A stretch of DNA of 17,039 nucleotides from CAMBDR01 sp046597185 (GCA_046597185.1 JBKJLF010000307.1:1-17039); one strand, 5' to 3'; positions 1-8,076 are shown, numbered from the stretch's first letter. Notes: generated by a model not told the origin, from the sequence alone. Program-made: numbers and translations.

Positions 1-65
1 TGTCGGTTCTACTTGTTATTAGTGAATAATTGAGGAATACTTTATTTGCCCACCCAATTTTAATA

Positions 66-95
66 TTGATGGATAATATCTTTTAAATTTAATAT
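66..95 (+). promoter_or_regulatory. weak candidate promoter upstream of VioB-like gene
   Basis: The first 127 bases hold no gene and are strongly AT-rich. TTGATG at 66-71 and TAATAT at 90-95 are 18 bp apart and each match four of six consensus positions of a sigma-70 promoter. In DNA this AT-rich such matches arise easily by chance, so this is only a candidate. A good ribosome binding site (GAGGAG, 117-122) follows just before the start codon at 128. Confidence 0.25.
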
Positions 96-127
96 GTATT
101 TTTACTTAATAAAAGTGAGGAGTATGC

Positions 128-2218
128 ATGAGTTATTTAAGCCATCCCCAATTGTTTTTTTCCGGCAAGTTTCACGCCGATCCAGCAACGATCAACAACA
201 CGCCCGACAACTATAATCCTGACACGCATTTTCCGCCGGATGATGGTGCACCGGTGAGCAATAATATTCAGCTCTACTGGAATCCGAATGGTTCGGGCAA
301 ATTTGCGCTCGATTGTACGGTCACCAAGGTTTGTGATGCCAATGGGAATGCGGTGCCCGATTCTGCGTTGCTGGGCACGCCGCTACGCTCGCGCGGTGGC
401 CTGAAATTGGCCGGTGGCAAGTTGGTGGATTTGGACCCGATGCAACAGAATGTGACCGAGTTATGGGGTTTGGCGCTGGAATTGGATTTGGCTGGCAGTG
501 AACCCCAGATTGTGCCTTTGGGCGAATTTGTGCCAAGCGCTTATTCCAATGCCTGGATTCAGGTGGTGGGTGGGCATGGCGATTATGCTGGCAGCGCGCA
601 ATACCAGTCGGTGCTTGTACTTGACCCGGAAACCGTCAATAATTCACCGCAGTTGCAGCAATTGCTGGGGCATGATGAAGGGGCGCGCCTCTCGATTGCT
701 TTTGTGTTGCGCGCTTACAATTCCAGCTCGTTCAATTATCTGGTCAATGAGCAGATCCGGAATAAGATGAACAAGGCGGGCGTGCCGTCAACAGTGACTG
801 ACAAGTTAAAGCCGATTCAATTGTACAGCCAAGGGGCAGTAGGCAAGCCGAAAAATACACCAGGCCAGATTCCCACTACCAGCTATTTTGAAAAATTGGT
901 AAATTATTACATTTCGAGTGATGAATCGGCACAGTATTTAACGCAGATTAAACAGGCGGCTTTATTGCCCTACACGGCAGCCACGCCATTTGATTTTACC
1001 TGGGGCCAGGTGTTTGGCGTGATTGGGCGTTACGTAGAGGGCGAACCCGCGTTTTTTACTCCCGACCGAATGCTGACGCCAACTGGCACGGTCGTGAACG
1101 ATACCCAGACTTTCCCGGCCTATTTTGCGCCCTTCACGCTCAGTTCGACGGGGGATTTGGTAACGATTAATCTGGGGAATGCCTTGCTCTCAACCCAGCC
1201 CGCTTCGGCGCAAAATTCGTATGTTGACCAAGCCAGCATGGGGCAACTTCAGTTGTGTTATTTTAATGGTGCCATCAATGTAGCCAATGCGGTGATGCTT
1301 GGCGAGATCGCCTATCAGGACAACCAGTTTTATCTCAATGATGCCGCTTTGGCACAAATTCCGATCACGCAGGAAGCGCAGGCGGCGGTAAAAAATCAGC
1401 CGCTTGGCATTATCAGTACTGTTAGCACGACGGTTGGCGGCGTCACGGCGAGTGTGCAGCAGATTTTGCTCCAGGAAAACAGTGAAGGTTACTATTTGCG
1501 TGCCAATCAGTTCGTATTTCGGATCAATCCGGGCATGGCGACTACGCCAAAGCAGCCACGTGGAAGCACCCAAACGGTGGAAATTTATGTCAGCCGATTT
1601 GGCCAACCTGTGGCCAATGCGGAAATTGGCATCAAACTGATGTCTGCGGAAGATTCTGCCACGTACACCAATAATACCTTGGGTACGGGTGGGTCTTCTG
1701 GCTTGACCAATATGGGTGTGCCTACCTGGGCCCTGAATTTCCCGGCGGTGGTGAGTACCGATGCGCAAGGCATTGCCCGTTTTACCGTCAGCGCCACCGA
1801 TCCAGGCAATCCGCGCGGTTTTGTGGATGGCCAAATTTACTTCCTGCAATATGGCTTCACGGATGCTGCGATCAGCGCCAATTACACTGGTAGTCCGGAC
1901 AACATCATCAGTATTCAGGTGTACAGTCAACAACCGTTGATCGAAGGCATTACCTGGGATAATTTTGTGAAAAAGACCTTGGGTTTATATGGCAAACTGT
2001 ATCCGGTGATGGGTTTTCTGGATTTGGAAAATATGGATTCGGTCATCGCCAATGCCGAAAATATTTATAATTATCTCAATAAGGATTTTGCGGAGCCGGG
2101 CTTGATGCCGGTTACGCGGGATCTGTCAGCCAGCCGTCTGGCATTACTTAATGCATGGTTGCAACAATATTTTACGCCGCCGTCCAAAAAGAGTGCATTT
2201 CCTGCCAATAAAAAATAG
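128..2218 (+). CDS. VioB/RebD N-terminal-domain-like protein, no ferritin-like domain
   Basis: This 696-residue protein begins SYLSHPQLFFSGKFHADPAT, which resembles the VioB opening (…FPRIHFRGWARVNAPTAN). Near its C-terminus, YGKLYPVMGF and then MPVTRDLSASRLALLNAWL (about residues 660-678) correspond to the VioB segment YYELVYPFMS…MPSTRELSAPKARLFLKYL. In between, about residues 460-580 look like a beta-rich sandwich (TVEIYVSRFGQPVANAEIGI). VioB and RebD make the indole-3-pyruvate imine dimer in bisindole pigment synthesis. In them this module is followed by a ferritin-like domain, which is absent here: the protein stops about 20 residues after the shared motif. A redox role is therefore unlikely for this protein alone. 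I see no signal peptide or membrane segment, so it is probably cytoplasmic. The ATG at 128 has GAGGAG 6 nt upstream. No pigment genes lie nearby. The VioB comparison is from memory of the family, not an alignment; molecular function is unknown. Confidence 0.7.
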   Translation: MSYLSHPQLFFSGKFHADPATINNTPDNYNPDTHFPPDDGAPVSNNIQLYWNPNGSGKFALDCTVTKVCDANGNAVPDSALLGTPLRSRGGLKLAGGKLVDLDPMQQNVTELWGLALELDLAGSEPQIVPLGEFVPSAYSNAWIQVVGGHGDYAGSAQYQSVLVLDPETVNNSPQLQQLLGHDEGARLSIAFVLRAYNSSSFNYLVNEQIRNKMNKAGVPSTVTDKLKPIQLYSQGAVGKPKNTPGQIPTTSYFEKLVNYYISSDESAQYLTQIKQAALLPYTAATPFDFTWGQVFGVIGRYVEGEPAFFTPDRMLTPTGTVVNDTQTFPAYFAPFTLSSTGDLVTINLGNALLSTQPASAQNSYVDQASMGQLQLCYFNGAINVANAVMLGEIAYQDNQFYLNDAALAQIPITQEAQAAVKNQPLGIISTVSTTVGGVTASVQQILLQENSEGYYLRANQFVFRINPGMATTPKQPRGSTQTVEIYVSRFGQPVANAEIGIKLMSAEDSATYTNNTLGTGGSSGLTNMGVPTWALNFPAVVSTDAQGIARFTVSATDPGNPRGFVDGQIYFLQYGFTDAAISANYTGSPDNIISIQVYSQQPLIEGITWDNFVKKTLGLYGKLYPVMGFLDLENMDSVIANAENIYNYLNKDFAEPGLMPVTRDLSASRLALLNAWLQQYFTPPSKKSAFPANKK

Positions 2219-2244
2219 CGTTGGGCGCTGCCATGCAAAGTGAT

Positions 2245-2280
2245 TTGACGCTGAAGTGGGTTTTTAGCGTCAATGATTTT
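2245..2280 (+). terminator. candidate terminator after VioB-like gene
   Basis: TTGACGCT (2245-2252) and AGCGTCAA (2266-2273) form a perfect 8-bp stem around a 13-nt loop, 26 bp after the stop codon. It is followed by TGATTTT, a poor T tract. The position suits termination of the upstream gene, but the loop is long and the tract weak. Confidence 0.4.
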
Positions 2281-2314
2281 CTATCAATCCGTATTGCTTT
2301 AAAATTATTTTGCA

Positions 2315-2340
2315 ACAATTTTGTTGCGCAACAAAATTGT
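2315..2340. promoter_or_regulatory. 26-bp perfect palindrome, candidate operator
   Basis: Two 13-base arms, ACAATTTTGTTGC and its exact reverse complement, meet with no spacer between 2327 and 2328. The palindrome ends 43 bp before the ATG of the first ATPase gene and overlaps the possible -35 region of its promoter. A dyad this long and perfect at a promoter is typical of a binding site for a dimeric repressor. No repressor gene is adjacent, so the binding protein is unknown. A cruciform or RNA hairpin role is possible but there is no U tract after it. Confidence 0.5.
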
Positions 2341-2351
2341 AGTGCCATAAT
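2324..2351 (+). promoter_or_regulatory. candidate promoter of the ATPase pair
   Basis: CATAAT at 2346-2351 matches five of six -10 positions. TTGCGC at 2324-2329 lies 16 bp upstream and matches the first three -35 positions; it sits at the centre of the 26-bp palindrome, so a protein bound there would block polymerase. The promoter would give a leader of about 25 nt before the ribosome site GAGGAAA (2374-2380). Confidence 0.4.
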
Positions 2352-2383
2352 TTACCTCATTGATTCGAAATTTGAGGAAAGCC

Positions 2384-3134
2384 ATGAAACTGGGGAATAT
2401 TGCATCGGGGGGACGATTTTTATGGTCGCGCGACGGAATGCGCTGATTTGTGGCGCTATCTTGAAAAAGATCATGTGGTAGCCAGTGGGCCGCTTTTGTT
2501 CACGGGTTCGATTGGTTTGAATGCCTTGTTGGAAGTTTATGGTTTGAGCGCGCAGGTGAATGATTGTTATGAATATCCGATTGGGCCGTTTAAGCGCGCC
2601 GTAGCCATTGAGATGGTGCGTAAATTTGCCCAGGCCGAAGATTGGCTGATGACTGATGCAACGGTGGCACAATTGTGTGATCGGGTTGGTTGGCTGTCGC
2701 CTTACTATCTTTGTTTGCTGTTGGATCAAACCATGCAAGCTGCGCGTGACAGGCGGGATGAGGGTTCAGGCACGGGCGCACTCAGGGAATTGGTTGCCAG
2801 CGATGTGGATGATGCGTATGAACGCTTGCTGTCAAGCCGCTCACGCTTTGTGCATTGGGAGCAAAGATTGGCGCGCGACTTGAAAGTGCCGGATCTGGAG
2901 TTCGTCAAGTTGATTTTAACGGCCTTGGCCAAAAAAGCGGATGGCTTGACGCAAAAACAATTGCATTCCCGGCTTGCCAAGCTGGAACCAGGCGTGGAAG
3001 CGCGCGCGGTGCGCTTGCAAAATATGTTAAGCAAATTGCAGGAAGAAGGGTATTTGAGTCCGCCGGATGCCGATAGTCGCGTCAGGTTTTTATCCTTTTT
3101 GCTGCGTGATTATTGGGGGCGCAATCATGTCTGA
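2384..3134 (+). pseudogene. broken AAA/STAND-like ATPase lacking its P-loop region
   Basis: The ATG at 2384 follows GAGGAAA at ideal spacing and reads MKLGNIASGG, then goes out of frame. Removing one G from the G6 run at 2407-2412 gives MKLGNIASGDDFYGRATECA and an open frame to the TGA at 3134, about 249 residues. FYGR…LWRYLEKDHVVASGP is the usual N-terminus of archaeal-type/STAND ATPases, where ASGP should lead straight into a Walker A (RRxGKS). Here it jumps at about 2490-2496 to LLFTGSIGL, a motif that normally lies well after Walker B. Walker A and B are therefore both missing. The rest (GPFKRAVAIEM…GWLSPYYLCLLL) and a C-terminal winged helix (LTQKQLHSRLAKLE…LQEEGYLS) look normal. Its stop overlaps the next gene's start by 8 bp, so the two were translationally coupled. 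The only in-frame alternative start is a TTG at 2400. No ATPase activity is expected. Confidence 0.7.
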
Positions 3135-5001
3135 ATCAGTTTTTGCAGGATTGAGTGGTGGCTGGGGGGGGCGGGCAGGGCATTGGGGCGAGCGCCAAAT
3201 ATAATCCGCATTTATGGAGTGCCGATGAGTTGCGCGCCATTTTTGTGGTGCGGCAGCGGGAATTGGCGACCATTATGGATGCGATTCGCGCCGTGCCAGC
3301 GGGCGGTGTGCCACAGCATATGCTCATTACCGGGCAGCGCGGCATGGGCAAATCCACCTTGTTGCAACGCGTGGCGCTGGCGGTGAATGAGGATGCCAAG
3401 GTTAATCAAACCTGGTTGGCCTTGCGTTTTCCTGAAGAACAATACACGGTGAGTACGCCTGCTGAGTTATGGAGCAATGTGGTGGGTGCTTTGGCTGATA
3501 CGCTGGAGCGGCAAGGCTTGCCGATTGAAGCAATCGATGCCCAATTGCTGAAATTGGGCCAGATGCCCATGGTAGCAAGGGAAGAAGCGGCTTTGGCCTG
3601 GCTTGCCCAATGGTGTGGTCAGCGCCAAAAACGGCTGGTATTGCTGATGGATAACACCGATTTGTTGTTTGCTAACTTGGCAGGTGCTGCGGCCAATAAG
3701 CGCGGAAGTAGCCCGGATGGTGGCGCGACTGCGCTGTGGCGGGTGCGCAAGGTGTTGCAGCATTCAGCGCACTTTTTTTGGCTGGGGGGAGTTATCAGCC
3801 GCTGGAGGTGAGCGGTTTGTACAGCGATGCCTTTCTGGATTTTTTTCAACTGATTGAATTGCGGCCACTGACGCTGCTGGAAATGCAAACCGCCATTTTG
3901 GCGCTGGCGCGTACCTTTGGTGCGGGGCGCAGTTTGGGTGGCGATGAGGCGGAAGAGGAGGTCAGGCGCATGCTGGATGCGCGCCCCGCGCGCTTGCGCG
4001 CAATGCGCCAGTTTGCGGGCGGCAACCCGCGCATCACCATCACCTTGTATGAAATGTTTGCGGCGGGTGGGCAAGAGAGCGTGCGTTCTGACCTTGAGCG
4101 TTTGCTGGATGCGCTGACGCCCTTGTACAAGGCAAGGCTTGAAATTCTGGCCGACCAAATGCGTAAGATTTTGGCCCACGTGATGGAAAGCTGGGCACCG
4201 ATTAGCGCCAAGGCGCTTTCCGATGGTTCGGGCATTGCAGTGGGCATGGTGAGTGCGCAGTTATTGCGGCTGGAGCAAGAAGGCTTGGTTGAAAAAGTGA
4301 GTTTGAGTGGAAGAAAACGTCAGGGGTATCAGGTTAGCGAGCGTTTTTTTAATATTTGGTATCTGATGCGAAATTCTCCGCGCAATGCCCGCGCGCGGGT
4401 CGGATGTTTGCTTGAGTTTATGCAACTTTGGTATAGCAAGGCCGAGATGCAGAGTATGGAAAAATTACGTGGCATCGAATATTCCAGAGAAATGGCGCGA
4501 GACACGCATAAGGTAGAGCAGGTGCGCGATTACGGTGAATGGCCAGTGCCGCGCCAGGCAAGAAACAGCGCCCCGCTTGATGATTCGCCTGCGAACCTGG
4601 GGCAGATGTTTGCAATAGCCAAGCGTAAGGCGCAAGCAACGGAACAATATCGCCTTGCACTGCAAATGGCAGAAGCTTCGGATCATTCTTTGCGTTTGCA
4701 GGCACATTGCTGGTTAGGTAATAGCGATTTGGTTCTGCAGTCTCTGGAGGCATTGGCCGAACAAGTCCGGCAAGGCGAAGAAAACGCTTTTGCCAGCTTG
4801 AAACAGCAGTGTTACCAAATCCGCGCCATCGGTTCCGGTAATGCCCTGCGTGAACTCATGGAGCGTAGTATTTACGCTGGTTTTCTGCAACCATTTGCCC
4901 TGGCACTACGCGTTGCAAACGGTGAAAAAGAAGCCTTGCTTGATGCCCCGGCCGAGCTGCGCAGCTTGGCTGAAGACATTCTTTTCCAAATGACTAATTA
5001 G
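3127..5001 (+). pseudogene. ATPase with Walker motifs, winged helix and TPR-like tail, two frameshifts
   Basis: The ATG at 3127 lies inside the end of the previous gene with GGGGGC upstream. It reads MSESVFAGLSGG, then leaves frame at the G8 run 3164-3171; seven G would restore it. The next segment carries VVRQRELATIMDAI, Walker A GQRGMGKST (about 3332-3358), LRFPEEQYTVSTPAELW, and a Walker B-like LVLLMDNTDLL. Frame is lost again at the G6 run 3784-3789, where seven G would give HFFWLGGSYQPLEVSG. The remainder runs to the TAG at 5001 and has a winged helix (KALSDGSGIAVGMVSAQLL…GLVEK), a FFNIWYLMR segment and a helical TPR-like tail. Repaired, it would be about 624 residues. The partner of the broken ATPase upstream, it resembles paired archaeal-type/STAND ATPases found in proteobacteria, whose role is unknown and perhaps conflict-related. 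Two independent corrections are needed, so it is inactive as read unless the sequence has errors or slippage occurs. Confidence 0.7.
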
Positions 5002-7210
5002 CTTGAATCCTGATCAACTTCTGCATCTTCCTGTGCTCCTGCTCCAGCCGCGCATTCAACAAGCCCCTCACCCGCCCAAACTGCGCATCTTTACGTAGTG
5101 CAGCCAAATGCGGGTCACTCTCCAAAAAATGGCGGTTGCTATACCCACCCAGCACCGCTGCTTCCAGCGCCTTTATCCCCGCCTCAACTTGCCCCATTCC
5201 CGCATACAGCATCGCCAGCCGCAACGCTTGTTCCGGGTCTTCATCATGCCGTTCGATTTTGCGCTTGATCTCATTCACAAAGGCCAGCAGCTCAGGTTTT
5301 TTAGTGTCAGGGCGCAATAAAGCTAAACGGATTTTGGCATACAGCGCATCGGCCCCCACCCCTTGTTCCACCGCGCGCTGGTAGCGCTGGCTGGCCAGCG
5401 TCACGTCACCGTCTTGCAAGGCAATATCGCCTGCCAAAGTGAGCGCAGGCGCAAAGTCGGGGTGGCGTTTGATCAGGGCTGCACATTCGGTTTTGGAACG
5501 TGCCAGATTTTTCGCCTCATGCCAGTGTGCGCATACAATCGTGTGTGCCATTGCATTTTCCGGCGCATGCTGCTGCACCCGCTCCAATAATAATTCGGCA
5601 GGCTTGGTAAAGCCGGCCGTGCTCAAGGTCTGCGCACTCACCAAATAGCCATACGGCTCCAGCGGGTCCAGCGAAATCGCCCGGCGTGATAATAGATACG
5701 CTTCACTCAAATGCCCACCTTCCCATTGCAGGATCGCTTCATTGATCAAGGCATCGGCATAACCGGGATTGAGCTTGCTGGCATTGCGGTAACTTGCAAT
5801 CGCCTCATTTCTGCGCCCCAACATATCCAGCGCCAAACCGCGCGCCTTGTGCGCCTCGGCCAGTTGCGGGGCCAGCGCAATGGCAGCATCGGCATAACGC
5901 AAGGCTTCATCCATTTGTGCCGACGGTGCGCCAAACTGGTACACCGCCTGCACATACGCATCGGCCAGCCCCGCCAGCGCGGGCGCATACGTGGGCGAGC
6001 GCGTCAGGCTGGCGCGAAACAGTAAAATCGCCGCATCGTTGTCGGCCTGGCTATAGCGCAAATAACGCTGCCGCCCCTGCAAATACAGCGTGTAAGCATC
6101 GCCACTGGCTTGCAACGGCACTTGTTTGGCCAAATTCGTGGCCACATTGCTGTCCAAATGCGCACCCAACATGGCAGCCACTTCTTCCGCTACCATCGCT
6201 TGCCAGCCAGTCAGGTTGTCATTGCTGATGTCATAGCGCTTTTGCCAGCGGCTCTTCATATTGCCAGCATCAATCAATTTCAAGGCGATTTGTATTTGCT
6301 GACCATTGCGCACGATCTGCCCTTGCAAAATCGAACCCACGTTCAAACTGCGCGCCAATTCCGGCAAAGGGCGCGGATTGGTTTTATAGGACATCGCAGA
6401 GGAACGCGCAATCACCTGCAAACCCGGCGTGCGCGCCAAATTCCAAATCAACTGCTCGGTTAAACCGTCGGCAAATAAATCGTCATCCAGCACATCGCTG
6501 GCACGCTGAAGCGGTAGCACCACCAAACGGCGGGCATCCAGCGCAGCTTCTTTTGGGGCTGTCGGGTAAAAAGCAATGGCGGCGCAAACCAGAATAATCA
6601 GCGTGAAGACCGCAACGATTTTCCACCATGCCGCTTTGGATAGCACCAGCTTGCTGGCCGGGGGCAGGGCGGTCACGCTGTCTAATTGGGCAAAACTCAG
6701 GGTGGCGGTGGTTTGTGCGGGTTTCTCAGCGGGAAGCGGGTAAGACGGTGGCGGCGTTGCCGCTGCTTGTGCCGCACCTGCCGCAGGTGCAAGCGTTGTC
6801 GTTGGGGCCGTGCTGACCATCGGTAGCGTCCCCGGTGCCGCTTTGGGCAAAGCTTCCGGCTGCCGCAACAGCCGATAACCACGCCCCCGAATGGTGGCAA
6901 TATAGCGCGGCGTGCCACTGTCGTCACCCAAGGCGCGGCGCAATAGTTTGATGCGTTGCTGTAATGTTGCATCACTCACCATTTCATGATGCCACACTTC
7001 ACTCATGATGCTTTCGGTATCGGCCAACTCACCCGCACGGCGCGCCAGTGCCAATAACAAACTGAGCGATAAACCGGGCAGCGGCACCCGTTCGTTGCCG
7101 CGCTGCAATTCACATAAGGCGCTGTCCACAATCCATTCGCCAAGGCGAAAGCGGGTTGGCAAGGGCGGTAATGGGGGCGAGGGAATCGAAGCCGTGTCAA
7201 TAGTGAGCAT
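4994..7210 (-). CDS. CadC/ToxR-like membrane transcriptional regulator with TolB-like and TPR domains
   Basis: This 738-residue protein has an OmpR-type winged helix at about residues 20-117 (FRLGEWIVDSALCELQRG…RYIATIRGRGYRLL). A Pro/Ala/Thr-rich linker follows to about 190, then one membrane segment at 195-216 (WWKIVAVFTLIILVCAAIAF). Next is a TolB/FlgO-like domain at about 228-350 (LVVLPLQRASD…DGLTEQLIWNLAR) and TPR repeats from about 370 to 720. The layout is that of one-component membrane regulators: cytoplasmic DNA binding, periplasmic sensing. There is no receiver domain, so no phosphorylation is expected. The frame stays open upstream to an ATG at 7261, but a near-consensus promoter sits between the two starts, so the ATG at 7210 is preferred. 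The stop overlaps the convergent ATPase stop by 8 bp. The regulated genes are unknown; the CTTCAG array next to its promoter is a plausible target. Confidence 0.85.
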   Translation of the reverse strand: MLTIDTASIPSPPLPPLPTRFRLGEWIVDSALCELQRGNERVPLPGLSLSLLLALARRAGELADTESIMSEVWHHEMVSDATLQQRIKLLRRALGDDSGTPRYIATIRGRGYRLLRQPEALPKAAPGTLPMVSTAPTTTLAPAAGAAQAAATPPPSYPLPAEKPAQTTATLSFAQLDSVTALPPASKLVLSKAAWWKIVAVFTLIILVCAAIAFYPTAPKEAALDARRLVVLPLQRASDVLDDDLFADGLTEQLIWNLARTPGLQVIARSSAMSYKTNPRPLPELARSLNVGSILQGQIVRNGQQIQIALKLIDAGNMKSRWQKRYDISNDNLTGWQAMVAEEVAAMLGAHLDSNVATNLAKQVPLQASGDAYTLYLQGRQRYLRYSQADNDAAILLFRASLTRSPTYAPALAGLADAYVQAVYQFGAPSAQMDEALRYADAAIALAPQLAEAHKARGLALDMLGRRNEAIASYRNASKLNPGYADALINEAILQWEGGHLSEAYLLSRRAISLDPLEPYGYLVSAQTLSTAGFTKPAELLLERVQQHAPENAMAHTIVCAHWHEAKNLARSKTECAALIKRHPDFAPALTLAGDIALQDGDVTLASQRYQRAVEQGVGADALYAKIRLALLRPDTKKPELLAFVNEIKRKIERHDEDPEQALRLAMLYAGMGQVEAGIKALEAAVLGGYSNRHFLESDPHLAALRKDAQFGRVRGLLNARLEQEHRKMQKLIRIQAN

Positions 7211-7237
7211 GGAGCGGTCAATACAATGTGATGGCGG

Positions 7238-7266
7238 ATTATAAACCAGCGCGCGCCACATCGCAA
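7238..7266 (-). promoter_or_regulatory. near-consensus sigma-70 promoter of the CadC-like regulator
   Basis: On the minus strand a perfect TATAAT (7243 to 7238) lies exactly 17 bp after TTGCGA (7266 to 7261; four of six -35 positions). Transcription should start near 7231, leaving a leader of about 20 nt before the ATG at 7210. This rules out the more upstream ATG at 7261, which would lie inside the -35 element. Confidence 0.75.
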
Positions 7267-7338
7267 GGCAGATCGCGGCAGCTTGTGTAAGCTCAATCCA
7301 AATCGAATCCGTCTTTATAAGTCATTGATTTTAAACAC

Positions 7339-7387
7339 CTTCAGAAAAACTTCAGTAATCTTCAGACAATTTTCCGGTAAGCTTCAA
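7339..7387. promoter_or_regulatory. helically phased CTTCAG direct repeats, candidate OmpR-family binding array
   Basis: CTTCAG occurs at 7339-7344, 7350-7355 and 7360-7365, with a variant CTTCAA at 7382-7387. The start-to-start distances are 11, 10 and 22 bp, about one, one and two turns of the helix. OmpR/PhoB/PmrA-type winged helices bind direct repeats of about this size and period. The array lies about 70-115 bp upstream of the promoter of a gene that encodes such a domain, and upstream of the Ig-like fragment on the other side. The binding protein is inferred. Confidence 0.5.
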
Positions 7388-7450
7388 GCACCCTTGCGGC
7401 CACCTCGGCATCATGCATCCCATTCCACCTGCTTCACTAAAACAAGAAAC

Positions 7451-7852
7451 AATTTGGAAGCGATTCAACCCTTGCTCGATTTGGTCAAGCAACCCAATAC
7501 CGTGAGTGAATATAAAAAGGCGGTCTTGCCCTTCACTCGCCTGGTCGATGGTGGCGGTGTGCCGCCCGTGGTGGATAAAGCCAGCCCAACTGCGAGCGCC
7601 AGTTTGACAGGTAGCGCGGCCAGTGTGGTATTAAAAGCGGCAGTGGCTGATGATGTGGGTGTGACGCAAGTCGATTTCCTGATTGATGGCAAAGTGGTTG
7701 CAACGCAAAATTTCAACCCCGCCATGAAGAATAGCCAAGTGACACAACCATATAATGCCAGCAAATTGAGTAGCGCTAAACATAGCTATCAGGCAAAAGT
7801 GAGTGATGCCAGCGGCAAAACGGGCTTGTCTTTGCCCGTCATTGTGAAGTAA
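7451..7852 (+). pseudogene. fragment of a bacterial Ig-like domain protein
   Basis: The frame encodes NLEAIQPLLDLVKQPNTVSE, a short helical segment, then a Gly/Pro linker, and from about 7590 a domain ending SLPVIVK that looks like a bacterial Ig-like (Big) fold: VVLKAAVADDVGVTQVDFLIDGKVV…HSYQAKVSDASGKTG. Such domains usually form the C-terminus of much longer secreted proteases or adhesins. Here there is no signal peptide and no clear ribosome site. The frame stays open upstream to a TTG at 7283, but that part crosses the CTTCAG array and is rich in Arg, His and Thr, unlike a real N-terminus. I read it as the stranded 3' end of a lost secreted-protein gene. A small intact gene starting at an internal GTG cannot be excluded. 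Confidence 0.5.
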
Positions 7853-7893
7853 ATCATAACGCTTATTGTCCCTCGTTCCCCCTTTTCTATTCA

Positions 7894-7923
7894 GCGCAAG
7901 CATTTAAAATTGAATGCTTGCGC
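7894..7923. terminator. 11-bp stem hairpin between Ig-like fragment and kinase
   Basis: GCGCAAGCATT (7894-7904) and its exact reverse complement (7913-7923) form an 11-bp stem with an 8-nt loop. It lies 42 bp after the stop of the Ig-like fragment. Neither strand has a T tract after the stem, so classical Rho-independent termination is doubtful. It may be a bidirectional insulating hairpin or a processing site. Confidence 0.4.
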
Positions 7924-8076
7924 GCCTCTGTTCAAACAAATGGTGTCATATCTGTCGCCGGTCGGGTTTTTTCCCCATGGGAAGCTGTTAGAATTAATCC
8001 GCAGGAAAGGCCAGGCTGATCTAGTTTTTCTTGACTGTCTCTCCACATCGCTTCAAAATCATTTGAGGGTAGGTGA

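Noticed and set aside
1190..1933. 247-codon open frame on the minus strand opposite the VioB-like gene
   Set aside because: Its product is rich in Arg, His and Ile with no domain-like pattern and it lies wholly inside a well-supported gene on the other strand.
2221..2481. 86-codon frame between the VioB-like gene and the first ATPase
   Set aside because: It runs through the terminator-like hairpin, the palindrome and the promoter and ends inside the ATPase; no ribosome site or family resemblance.
7211..7261. N-terminal extension of the CadC-like regulator from the ATG at 7261
   Set aside because: The extension lies over a near-consensus promoter, so it would not be transcribed.
7894..7923. 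Strong Rho-independent terminator
   Set aside because: The 11-bp stem is good but neither side has a T tract, so it is listed only as a low-confidence hairpin.
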